From positions 628,069 through 692,068 of the forward strand of contig NZ_WJXZ01000002.1 of NCBI RefSeq assembly GCF_009668025.1: a stretch of DNA of 64,000 bases, read 5' to 3'. The notes below the pieces were generated by a model. It searched no databases, was not told the DNA's origin, and saw nothing but the letters and a program-made list of their open reading frames with translations. This document shows, piece after piece, positions 55,887-63,740 of the stretch. The translations under genes were made by a program, and so were the position numbers. The DNA comes from Larkinella terrae. Its GTDB lineage: Bacteria; Bacteroidota; Bacteroidia; Cytophagales; Spirosomataceae. Within the stretch, counting starts at the first letter, position 1, and each line of letters opens with the position of its first letter.

Positions 55887-56354
55887 ATGACAATGCCAAT
55901 CGAAAATGACATAAAACAAACCACCTCGTTCAGGTCGCCCTATCATCGGATGACGGTAAACCTGATGTATACCAACGGCTGGGTATGCGACGAGCAGATG
56001 TATCTATTGAAGCCGTATGGGTTAACCATTCAGCAATACAATGTGCTGCGTATTTTGCGCGGGCAGTACCCCAATCCGGTTAAAGTAGCGGACATTACCG
56101 AGCGGATGCTGGATAAAATGTCGAATGCATCGCGTTTGGTCGATAAATTGCTGGCTAAAGAATTAGCCCAGCGTACCGAATGCCCGAATGATCGCCGGGC
56201 CGTCGATGTGGTGATTACGGAAAAAGGACTGGAGCTGCTGAAAATCATGGATCAGCATCAGAATCAGTGGGAAACGCGGTTTCATAACCTGACCGAAGCC
56301 GAAGCCGACGAACTGAACCGCCTGCTGGACAAACTCCGCGGATCGACCGAATAG
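55887..56354 (+). CDS. MarR-family transcriptional regulator
   Basis: A 155-residue winged-helix regulator. The core is YGLTIQQYNVLRILRGQYP, the recognition region DKMSNASRLVDKLLAKELAQR and the wing CPNDRRAVDVVITEKG. The ATG at 55887 is chosen over an upstream TTG frame. YceI follows by 68 bases, and MarR-YceI pairing is common in Bacteroidota. The ligand is unknown. Confidence 0.9.
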   Translation: MTMPIENDIKQTTSFRSPYHRMTVNLMYTNGWVCDEQMYLLKPYGLTIQQYNVLRILRGQYPNPVKVADITERMLDKMSNASRLVDKLLAKELAQRTECPNDRRAVDVVITEKGLELLKIMDQHQNQWETRFHNLTEAEADELNRLLDKLRGSTE

Positions 56355-56422
56355 AATTACCAGTTTTTTAAGTTTATAAGTTAATCAATTTACAACCAAC
56401 CAACTTCCCTCAAGTTAATCTC

Positions 56423-57100
56423 ATGTACAAGCAAATTTTAGTAGGATTCGTGGCCGCAACCGTGGCACTGAGTAATCCCGTAGCAGCAAACGGAACGTCT
56501 GATCGTGGTACTGACAAAAATGCCAAAAAGAACGTCGCCAAAACGACGACCTACAACATCGACGTCGACAAAAGTGTATTGACCTGGAATGGTAAAAAAG
56601 TAACCGGCGAACACACCGGCCCGGTAAAAGCCGAAAAAGGGTATTTGACCCTGAGTGGCAACCAGTTGAAAGGCGGTGTCGTATCGATCGACCTGCGGAC
56701 TATCACCAGCACCGACCTCAAAGACAACAAGGAATACCACGACAAGCTGATCAATCACCTGAAATCAGACGATTTCTTCTCGGTTGAAAAACACCCGGTT
56801 GCGACCTTTAAAATTACCAAAGTAAAACCGGTGAACGGAAATGTATCGGATGTAACCGGTGACCTGACCATCAAGGGAATTACGAATCCCGTCACTTTCC
56901 CGGTAACGGTTGCGGTTTCCGGCAACACGCTGAATGCCACCGGTAAAGCGACCATCAACCGCGCGAAATTCGATATCCGCTACGGTTCGAAATCCTTCTT
57001 CGATAACCTCGGCGACAAAGTGATCTACGACGATTTTACCGTTGATCTGAACATTGTTGCCACTGCCGACAACGCTTCATCAGCCGTTAAGACTAAATAA
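56423..57100 (+). CDS. YceI-family periplasmic protein
   Basis: A 225-residue exported lipocalin-like protein. The signal peptide ends near PVAAN. The YceI barrel has TTYNIDVDKSVLTWNGKKV, a central HLKSDDFFSVEKHPVATFKI and the C-terminal FDIRYGSKSF. YceI proteins bind isoprenoid-type lipids. It probably belongs to the MarR regulon and is followed by a terminator. Confidence 0.93.
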   Translation: MYKQILVGFVAATVALSNPVAANGTSDRGTDKNAKKNVAKTTTYNIDVDKSVLTWNGKKVTGEHTGPVKAEKGYLTLSGNQLKGGVVSIDLRTITSTDLKDNKEYHDKLINHLKSDDFFSVEKHPVATFKITKVKPVNGNVSDVTGDLTIKGITNPVTFPVTVAVSGNTLNATGKATINRAKFDIRYGSKSFFDNLGDKVIYDDFTVDLNIVATADNASSAVKTK

Positions 57101-57121
57101 GTTCTTAGTCTGCTTTTGATC

Positions 57122-57160
57122 AAAACCGCACCTCCGGCAACGGAGGGCGGTTTTAATTTT
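57122..57160. terminator. Terminator after yceI
   Basis: The stem AAAACCGC-A-CCTCCG / CGGAGG-GCGGTTTT has one bulged base and loop GCAA, with T-rich sequence after it. It lies between two convergent genes. Confidence 0.85.
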
Positions 57161-57604
57161 TTAGGCAAATCGGGGTAGATCGTCCAGAAAATCAACGGTT
57201 TGGAGCTGGTAATCGACGCAGCAGCAGAAGTGCGTCAGGCCATTGGTGACCACGATGTAGGGTGCCTGGTGAACGTGGTTGTAGCGCGCAATCTGATCGA
57301 ACACCTGCTGAGTGACGGTCACCTGGGGAGCTTTGCATTCCACCAGCAAAAACGGTTTCCCCAGCCGGTCGAACACCAGAATGTCCGTGCGTTTCCGGAG
57401 CTGATTCAGTTTCAAACCTCCTTCCGACCGGATCAGTGCTTTCGGATAGCCATACTGGTTCAGCAGCAGATGCACGACGTGTTGCCGGACCCATTCTTCC
57501 GGGGTGATCAGCACATACTTTTTCCGCAACACATCGAAAATGTAGGGTTTCCCTTCGATCTGCTTCGTATTGTAATCAAAAACCGGTAGGTTTAGCGATT
57601 CCAT
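57161..57604 (-). CDS. Stand-alone HSDR_N-type nuclease-like protein
   Basis: A 147-residue protein resembling the N-terminal domain of type I restriction R subunits (HSDR_N_2). The PD-(D/E)xK residues are visible as D74 (RTDILVFD) and E89/K91 (LLVECKAP), with Gln in TQQVFDQIARY. No helicase, methylase or specificity gene is nearby, and the protein has no other domain. It may be an orphan nuclease or DNA-binding protein. Its role is unknown. Confidence 0.85.
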   Translation of the reverse strand: MESLNLPVFDYNTKQIEGKPYIFDVLRKKYVLITPEEWVRQHVVHLLLNQYGYPKALIRSEGGLKLNQLRKRTDILVFDRLGKPFLLVECKAPQVTVTQQVFDQIARYNHVHQAPYIVVTNGLTHFCCCVDYQLQTVDFLDDLPRFA

Positions 57605-57681
57605 TCTCCAAAAATAAGGAATCTGGCGGATTAACGAACCAATCCGTCCTCCTTCGGTTCATTCATCACGCACTTCATACC

Positions 57682-58452
57682 ATGAAAACGAAAGAAGAAA
57701 TTGTTCGGAACTGGCTACCGCGCTATACCGGAACACCCATCGAAGTGTTTGGCGAGTATATTCTGCTGACGAATTTTATCAACTACGTCGAGCTGTTTGC
57801 CCAAAAATACGGTACGGAAATTTACGGGATGGGCCGGGCCATGCAAACCGCGACGGCCGACAACATCACGATTATCAACTTCGGAATGGGCAGCGCGATG
57901 GCGGCCACCGTCATGGATCTGCTGACCGCCGTGAATCCCAAGGCGGTTTTGTTTCTGGGCAAATGCGGAGGGCTGAAAAAGACGCTCGTCGGGGATCTGG
58001 TTTTGCCGATTGCGGCCATTCGGGGCGACGGAACGAGCAACGATTACATGCGGCCCGAGATCCCGGCCCTGCCGTCGTTCCGATTACAGCGGGCGGTTTC
58101 GTCCATGATCAAAAAACACGAGCTGGATTACTGGACCGGCACGGTTTATACGACCAACCGGCGCATCTGGGAACACGACGAAACCTTCAAGGACTATCTG
58201 CGCGAAATCCGGGCGCTGGCCATCGATATGGAAACCGCCACCATTTTTATCGTCGGATTTGCCAACGCCATTCCGCACGGCGCGTTGTTGCTGGTGTCTG
58301 ACAATCCGATGGTTCCGGAAGGTGTCAAAACGGAAGAAAGCGACAAACGCGTCACCGGCACTTTCGTCGAAAAACACCTCCAGATCGGCATCGACTCCCT
58401 CCGCGAACTCGCCACCTCCGGCGAATCCGTTAAACACTTACGGTTTGAATAA
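57682..58452 (+). CDS. amn: AMP nucleosidase
   Basis: A 256-residue nucleoside phosphorylase-fold enzyme. It has FGMGSAMAATVMDLL, FLGKCGGLKK, and the substrate loop ALAIDMETATIF, and ends in LLLVSDNPMVPEG. The Bacteroidota form lacks the N-terminal regulatory domain of E. coli Amn (about 480 residues). It removes ribose-5-phosphate from AMP. It is a single gene followed by a repeat. Confidence 0.88.
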   Translation: MKTKEEIVRNWLPRYTGTPIEVFGEYILLTNFINYVELFAQKYGTEIYGMGRAMQTATADNITIINFGMGSAMAATVMDLLTAVNPKAVLFLGKCGGLKKTLVGDLVLPIAAIRGDGTSNDYMRPEIPALPSFRLQRAVSSMIKKHELDYWTGTVYTTNRRIWEHDETFKDYLREIRALAIDMETATIFIVGFANAIPHGALLLVSDNPMVPEGVKTEESDKRVTGTFVEKHLQIGIDSLRELATSGESVKHLRFE

Positions 58453-58540
58453 AAGAATGAATAATTAACAATGAACAATGAAAACGTGCGTCAGTCTCTT
58501 CATTGTTAATTGTTCATTTCATTAATTGTTCATTATTTTA
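58453..58540. repeat. Inverted repeat, AATGAATAAT family
   Basis: AATGAATAATTAACAATGAA and its near complement flank AACGTGCGTCAGTC. It runs from the amn stop to the TPR gene stop. The same units occur at 25783-25893 and 28380-28440. Confidence 0.8.
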
Positions 58541-59890
58541 TCAATTACAATAATCACTAATCGCCTTATACGCAGGTGTGTAGCCTAGTTCACCGGATTT
58601 GCTGAGGTCGAGGCAGCCGCCGTTTTCGTCGCCCAGGCTGTGGCGGATGATGCCGCGCACGTAGTAAACTTCGGAATATTTCGGATTGAGCTGGAGGGCG
58701 CTGTTGCAGTCGAGGATGGCGCCTTTCTGATCGCCCTGCTGCGAGCGGATCAGACCCCGGGTGAAATACGCTTCGGAATACGTCGGATTCAATTCAATGG
58801 CTTTGTTCAAATCGAGTGTCGCACCTCTGATGTCCGTTATTTTGCTGCGGCTGACGGCCCGGTTAAAGTACGCTTCGGCGCGGTCGGTCGACAGGGCGTC
58901 GATGACATTTTTCTGTTGCACCGCATTCCGCAAACCGTCCAGCACCGCCCGGGAAATTTTGCCGGCGTAAACCAGTTTTGTTTCGACCACATTGTCATTG
59001 TTGGTTTCAATGGCCGTGTTAAAGTCCTGAATGGCTCCGCGCTGGTCACCTAATTTACCCCGGCTAAAACCCCGTCCGTAAAAAGCGCGGTAATTGGCGG
59101 CTTCAATGGCGATGGCGCGGTCGAAGTCACCCATCGACCCTTTGTAGTCTTCCAGCTTGCTTTTGGCAAAGCCCCGGTTGTAGAACGATTCGCCGTCTTC
59201 AGGAGCCAGTTCAACGGCTTTGTTCAGATCGTCGATGGCTTTTTGGTACTGACCCAGGTGGATCAGCGAAGCGCCCCGACCCGCATACGCCTGAGCCCGT
59301 TTGGGATTCAGCTCAATTACTTTGGAAAAATCGGCCAGACTGCCCGAAAAATCGTCCAGTTTCTGTTTGGTAATGCCCCGGGCGTAGAGCGAAGGGACAT
59401 TATTCGGATCTAACTCAATGGTTTTGGAAAAATCCTGCAAAGCGCCCCGGTATTGCTCCAGACGGGTCCGGCTAACGCCCCGGTTGTAATACGCCTGCGG
59501 ATCATCGGGGGCCAGTTCGATGGCCCGGCTAAAATCCATCAAGGCTGCCCTGTGGTCGTCCTGCTTGCTCTTGCTCACGCCACGGCTGAGGTAAGCGAGT
59601 GCATCTTTCCCGTTCAGTTCAATGGCGCGGTCGTAGTCCAGAATGGCTCCGCGGTGATCTTTCAAATTGGCTTTGGCGAGGCCCCGGTTGTAATAACTGG
59701 GGGCATTTTCGGGGTTGGCGCCGATGGCCATGCTGAATGCCTGCAAAGCGCCCATGTAATCGCCCGATTTACTCTTCGAAATTCCAGCGTCAAAAAAATT
59801 GGCCGCGACCTGCTGCGTCTGTGCCTGTGTGAGGGAGATATTCAGTAAAACGCAAAGGAAGAAGAACAGAGGACGGTAAAATTTGAACAT
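58541..59890 (-). CDS. TPR repeat protein
   Basis: A 449-residue exported protein with a signal peptide (MFKFYRPLFFFLCVLLNISL) and about twelve TPR units of the type AYYNRGxxKxxLxDxxGAIxDFxxAIELxP. One unit near residues 290-340 is interrupted by a helix-rich insert (VLDGLRNAVQQKNVIDAL). TPR arrays bind protein partners. No partner is adjacent. Confidence 0.9.
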   Translation of the reverse strand: MFKFYRPLFFFLCVLLNISLTQAQTQQVAANFFDAGISKSKSGDYMGALQAFSMAIGANPENAPSYYNRGLAKANLKDHRGAILDYDRAIELNGKDALAYLSRGVSKSKQDDHRAALMDFSRAIELAPDDPQAYYNRGVSRTRLEQYRGALQDFSKTIELDPNNVPSLYARGITKQKLDDFSGSLADFSKVIELNPKRAQAYAGRGASLIHLGQYQKAIDDLNKAVELAPEDGESFYNRGFAKSKLEDYKGSMGDFDRAIAIEAANYRAFYGRGFSRGKLGDQRGAIQDFNTAIETNNDNVVETKLVYAGKISRAVLDGLRNAVQQKNVIDALSTDRAEAYFNRAVSRSKITDIRGATLDLNKAIELNPTYSEAYFTRGLIRSQQGDQKGAILDCNSALQLNPKYSEVYYVRGIIRHSLGDENGGCLDLSKSGELGYTPAYKAISDYCN

Positions 59891-60152
59891 AAGTAAAATT
59901 ACGGTTGAGAGGAAGGTTCAGAGGCCTAAAAATAAGACTTGATTGTCGATGCATCAACATTCAGTTACATTAAATTTTCCCACCTACTTACTCCAAAAGG
60001 CAAGACTTACCTTTTCGTTTCCGTAAATTCTGTAATTGAAAAGAACGTAAAGCCTGTGTCGGCCTGCTAATACCGCTTGAGCAGCTCGGGTCTCGTCAGC
60101 TTTAAACGACAGAGAATTTGAAAATCATTCTGCCAATATTTCTGCTTATAAA

Positions 60153-60204
60153 GACAAAATGTCATAAAAACTGAGAAAAAAGAGAATTTTTATGACAAAA
60201 TGGC
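60153..60204. promoter_or_regulatory. Candidate enhancer site for hsp20
   Basis: GACAAAATGTC (60153-60163) is a dyad around AAA, and GACAAAATGGC (60194-60204) is a near copy 41 bases away, about four helical turns. TGTCATAAAAA and its exact complement at 60160-60170 and 60187-60197 join them. The block lies about 50-100 bases upstream of the predicted hsp20 transcript start. Confidence 0.5.
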
Positions 60205-60226
60205 GGTAAATTTAAGTTTTTTTCGA

Positions 60227-60243
60227 TTGGTACACAAGTTGAA
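60227..60243 (+). promoter_or_regulatory. Sigma-54-like -24/-12 promoter of hsp20
   Basis: TTGGTACACAAGTTGAA matches TTGGCACG-N4-TTGCW at TTGG, A, C and TTG with exact spacing. As in the permease promoter, the C after TTG is replaced. The start would be near 60254, about 38 bases before the ATG. Confidence 0.5.
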
Positions 60244-60291
60244 TAAGAGGAGATGTAGTTAAGAAATTAAAAAATAACCAACATAAAAGTC

Positions 60292-60726
60292 ATGAGAACC
60301 TTAGTGCATTACAACCAATTTCCTTCTTTCTTTAACAATTTGGTAACCAACGAATTTAGCCGTCATTTCAACACGCCGGGTGGCAAAACCGCTCATACGG
60401 TCGTTCCTGCCGTGAATGTGAAAGAAGATGAAACCGCTTATCACATTGAATTAGCCGCTCCCGGTTTGAAGAAAGAAGATTTCGCGATTAACCTGACTAA
60501 CAATCAGTTGACTATCTCGGCTAAACTGGAACAATCGGAAGAAGACAAAACGGAAAACTATACCCGCAAGGAGTTCAGTTACAGTTCCTTCGAACGGAGT
60601 TTCCGGTTACCGAAAAACGTAAACAACGAACAAATCCAGGCCGCTTATACGGATGGTATTTTGAAAATTGATCTGCCGAAAGTTGAAAAACCGGTGATCG
60701 AACCCAAACAAATTGCAATCGCGTAA
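60292..60726 (+). CDS. Small heat-shock protein, Hsp20 family
   Basis: A 144-residue alpha-crystallin chaperone. The crystallin domain runs from VPAVNVKEDETAYHIELAAP to the hallmark AxxxxGxLxIxLPK motif seen in YTDGILKIDLPK. It holds unfolded proteins in solution under stress. It is a single gene with a terminator at 60748-60776 and a probable sigma-54 promoter. Confidence 0.95.
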   Translation: MRTLVHYNQFPSFFNNLVTNEFSRHFNTPGGKTAHTVVPAVNVKEDETAYHIELAAPGLKKEDFAINLTNNQLTISAKLEQSEEDKTENYTRKEFSYSSFERSFRLPKNVNNEQIQAAYTDGILKIDLPKVEKPVIEPKQIAIA

Positions 60727-60747
60727 GTTGAGTCGACGCATAGAAAG

Positions 60748-60776
60748 AAACCCCGATCAAATTGGTCGGGGTTTTT
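60748..60776. terminator. Terminator between hsp20 and trpF-like
   Basis: The stem AAACCCCGA / TCGGGGTTT closes a loop of about 11 bases, with further T following on the plus strand. The genes on both sides converge on it. Confidence 0.8.
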
Positions 60777-60780
60777 ATTT

Positions 60781-61428
60781 TTAAAGACTATGGATGTTGG
60801 CGAAAAACCGCTCCAGTTTTTCGGGATCCAGCTTTCCGTTCGTCCGAACACCGTTGCAGATATCGAGTCCGAACGGTTGCACGGTGTCGATGGCCTGTCG
60901 GACATTCTCCGGATTGAGGCCGCCCGCCAGAAAAACCGGCACCCGGCTTTGTTCCACAATCCGGCGACTCAGCGTCCAGTCGTGTCGGCGGCCCGTTCCG
61001 CCGAGTTCTTTCACCGCCAGTTTTGGATTCCCCGAATCGAGCAGTAACGCATCCGCTTCTTCGGCCGACGCCAGCGCTTCGTCGATGCTGAGTTCGTCGA
61101 GCACGTGGATCACCTGCACCAGTTTGATACCCGGTAAAGCCGCCCGTAAAAGCCGGTAACTTCCTGAAGGTAAGCCGTCAACAAGCTGAATCGTATTGGT
61201 GAAAACCCGCCGGTGGTGGTCGATAACCGCTTCGGCACCTGGCTCACTCGTCAGGAGGAAAGTAGCAATGGGGGGCGGTACGGTTTGCGCAATGGTTCGG
61301 ATCAGCTCATCGCCGATGACACCCGGTCCGCTGGGCATTTTCCCCACCAAACCCACCGCCGACGCACCGGCACCTACCGCCATCCGGGCTTCTTCCACGC
61401 TGCTGATGCAGCAGATTTTAACGTGCAT
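60781..61428 (-). CDS. trpF: Divergent phosphoribosylanthranilate isomerase-like protein
   Basis: A 215-residue (beta/alpha)8 protein. TrpF landmarks are the N-terminal KICCISSVEEA (catalytic Cys6), D131 in LLLDSGNP, GTGRRHDW and the phosphate loop FLAGGLNPENV. It departs from canonical TrpF: KICG is KICC, the SPR segment with the conserved Arg is MPSGPG, and the final loop reads CNGVRTNGKLD. No trp gene is adjacent. It may be a true TrpF or a paralogue with another substrate. The ATG at 61428 is the family start. Confidence 0.72.
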   Translation of the reverse strand: MHVKICCISSVEEARMAVGAGASAVGLVGKMPSGPGVIGDELIRTIAQTVPPPIATFLLTSEPGAEAVIDHHRRVFTNTIQLVDGLPSGSYRLLRAALPGIKLVQVIHVLDELSIDEALASAEEADALLLDSGNPKLAVKELGGTGRRHDWTLSRRIVEQSRVPVFLAGGLNPENVRQAIDTVQPFGLDICNGVRTNGKLDPEKLERFFANIHSL

Positions 61429-61527
61429 GTCGAAGGTAATTTTCGGGTTGAACGATAAAAATTGCAAAATAATGAACAAAGAATTTATAGTTTGCCTTAC
61501 TAATCAAGAGAGTTCTGGTTCAACAGT

Positions 61528-61535
61528 TATTTTTG
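61528..61535 (+). promoter_or_regulatory. -7 box of the MFS gene
   Basis: TATTTTTG fits TAnnTTTG and ends five bases before the ATG at 61540, so the transcript would be leaderless or nearly so. No TTG occurs at the usual -33 distance. Confidence 0.4.
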
Positions 61536-61539
61536 CGGT

Positions 61540-62784
61540 ATGAATACAACGAATGATCCATACGCGGCCCTTCGTTACCCTGAGTTTCGCTTTTTTGCCG
61601 CCAATAGTTTCCTGATTACGGCCACGCTTTTGATTCAGGAAGTTATTCTGGGGTATGAATTATACAAAATGACGCACGATCCGCTGGCGCTGGGTCTGGT
61701 TGGGCTGGCCGAAGCGCTGCCGTTCATCTCCTTATCGCTTTTTGGTGGTCACGTGGCCGACCGGCGTGAAAAACGGTCAATTCTGCAAATCAGTTTATCG
61801 GTCATCATCTTCGGTTCCATCATTCTGTACCTCGTATTTCAGCCGTCGGTGGTGGCGCATCTGTCGAAAACCGCGCAACTGGTTGTGATTTACGGCGTTT
61901 TTGTGCTGATCGGAACGGCGAAGGGATTTTATTCGCCCACCAGTTCGTCGCTGAAACCGTTTCTGGTGCCGCGCGAGTTATACGCCAATTCCTCGACCTG
62001 GAGCGGTTCGTTCTGGCAGGCTGGTGCCATTGCCGGGCCGGGCATTGCCGGTTTTCTCTACGTCTGGCTGGGCCTGGACAATTCGCTGCTGGTGGTGATC
62101 GGACTGTTACTCATCTGTCTGGTATTGCTGTCGTTCATCAAGAAAAAACCGGTTCCGGTTATGGAAGGCCCGCAGGACAGTCTGTGGAACAGTCTGCGCG
62201 AAGGCATCCGGTTTGTGTTCAAAACCAAGATCATTCTCTATTCTATTTCGCTGGATTTGTTTTCGGTTTTGTTCGGTGGCGTGGTGGCTATGTTGCCCAT
62301 CTTTGCTGAAGACATTCTGAAAGTCGGTGCGCAGGGCCTGGGCGTTCTGCGGGCTGCTCCGGCCATTGGTGCCATCGGGACGATGATCCTCCTGACCCGG
62401 TTTCCACCCACGCACAACGCCTGGCGCAACATGCTGATTGCGGTATTGGGCTTCGGCATTTTCACGCTGGTTTTCGCTTTCTCGACCAACTTTTTGCTGT
62501 CGGTTTTTGCCCTGTTTGTGACGGGTGCGTTCGACAGCGTCAGCGTAGTGATCCGGAACACGGTTTTACAAATTTTTCCGCCCGACCACATGCGGGGGCG
62601 GGTGGCGTCGGTCAACGGTATTTTTGTCAGTTCGTCGAACGAAATTGGCGCTTTTGAATCCGGCGTGGCCGCCCGGCTGCTGGGCGTGGTGCCATCGGTG
62701 GCGCTGGGCGGAGTTGTTACGCTGATTGTGGTGGCGTATGTGTATTACAATTCCAAGGAATTGTTCGCGGTTCGTTTGAGTTAA
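61540..62784 (+). CDS. Major facilitator transporter, EntS-like
   Basis: A 414-residue membrane protein with 12 predicted helices. The first helix region and GGHVADRREKRSIL (the loop 2-3 motif), the TAKGFYSPTSSSLKPFLVPRE segment and FPPDHMRGRVASVNGIF match the MFS_3/EntS group, which exports enterobactin-like molecules or drugs. No siderophore gene is adjacent. The substrate is unknown. Confidence 0.9.
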   Translation: MNTTNDPYAALRYPEFRFFAANSFLITATLLIQEVILGYELYKMTHDPLALGLVGLAEALPFISLSLFGGHVADRREKRSILQISLSVIIFGSIILYLVFQPSVVAHLSKTAQLVVIYGVFVLIGTAKGFYSPTSSSLKPFLVPRELYANSSTWSGSFWQAGAIAGPGIAGFLYVWLGLDNSLLVVIGLLLICLVLLSFIKKKPVPVMEGPQDSLWNSLREGIRFVFKTKIILYSISLDLFSVLFGGVVAMLPIFAEDILKVGAQGLGVLRAAPAIGAIGTMILLTRFPPTHNAWRNMLIAVLGFGIFTLVFAFSTNFLLSVFALFVTGAFDSVSVVIRNTVLQIFPPDHMRGRVASVNGIFVSSSNEIGAFESGVAARLLGVVPSVALGGVVTLIVVAYVYYNSKELFAVRLS

Positions 62785-62879
62785 AACCTATTGCCTGTCA
62801 AACCGGTTAAGCCGTTGGAATAACGGCAGCGGTGTCGTTACTTACTACGTAAAACCGTAAATTCATCTGCTATCGAATC

Positions 62880-63740
62880 ATGCGTCTACTAAACCTGCTT
62901 TTAGGCGGCAGTTTGCTGCTGTTCATCACTTTGTCGGCGTTTGAATCGCCCAAAAAAGAAAAGAAATTAGTAAAAGTCTGGGAAACCGATTCCACCTTGC
63001 GGACGCCCGAATCCGTGCTGTACGACCCGAAAGGGGATGTTTTATACGTTGCCAATATCTCCGGCAAATCCGATTCGCTGGATGGCGACGGTTTTATTTC
63101 GAAAGTATCGCTCGACGGCAAAATTGAAAGCATCAAGTGGACCACCGGCCTGAATGCGCCCAAAGGCATGGGAATCCACAAAAACCGCCTGTATGTAACG
63201 GATGTTTACCGGCTGGTAGCTATTAACCTGAGCAATGGGCAGGCCGAGCAAACCTGGGATGCGATTGATAAAAAGGCGTTTTTGAACGACGTAACGATCG
63301 ACAAAGACGGGACGGTTTATGTGTCGGACAACCGCAACAACAAGATTTACCGCCTGAAAGACAGCAAGTGGGACGTTTGGGTCGATGGCGGGGAAATTAA
63401 TAATCCGAACGGTTTACTGGCGGTTGGCACGAAAAAACTGATGGTGGGCAGCACCAAAATCGGCGCATTGCAGGCGATGGACGTCGAAACCAAAGCCCTG
63501 ACGAAACTGGCCGACGGCATGGCCAACACCGACGGTATTGTGGCGGTTAAAAAAGATTTCATCGTCTCCGACTGGAATGGCCGCCTTTTCTACATCACGG
63601 CCGATGGCCAGCAGCAGTTGTTACTCGACACCCGGAAAGAAAAAGTAAATGCCGCCGATATCACCTACGTTCCCGGCAAAAAACTACTGGTCGTACCGAC
63701 GTTTTTAAAGAATAAACTGGTAGCGTATCGGCTTGAATAA
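62880..63740 (+). CDS. SMP-30/gluconolactonase-like exported propeller
   Basis: A 286-residue exported protein. The signal peptide (MRLLNLLLGGSLLLFITLS) is followed by a six-bladed propeller with TPESVLYDPKGDVLYVANI, FLNDVTIDKDGTVYVSD and NNPNGLLA, which resemble the metal-binding loops of SMP-30 lactonases. The last blade reads IVSDWNGRLFYI. The hydrolase activity is not proven. It is a single gene. Confidence 0.85.
   Translation: MRLLNLLLGGSLLLFITLSAFESPKKEKKLVKVWETDSTLRTPESVLYDPKGDVLYVANISGKSDSLDGDGFISKVSLDGKIESIKWTTGLNAPKGMGIHKNRLYVTDVYRLVAINLSNGQAEQTWDAIDKKAFLNDVTIDKDGTVYVSDNRNNKIYRLKDSKWDVWVDGGEINNPNGLLAVGTKKLMVGSTKIGALQAMDVETKALTKLADGMANTDGIVAVKKDFIVSDWNGRLFYITADGQQQLLLDTRKEKVNAADITYVPGKKLLVVPTFLKNKLVAYRLE

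Larger units (their letters stand above)
59891..60291. other. Upstream region of hsp20
   Basis: A 401-base AT-rich spacer. It holds an 11-base inverted repeat TGTCATAAAAA / TTTTTATGACA (60160-60197), two GACAAAATG sites 41 bases apart, and a sigma-54-like element at 60227-60243. No ORF is convincing. Confidence 0.55.
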
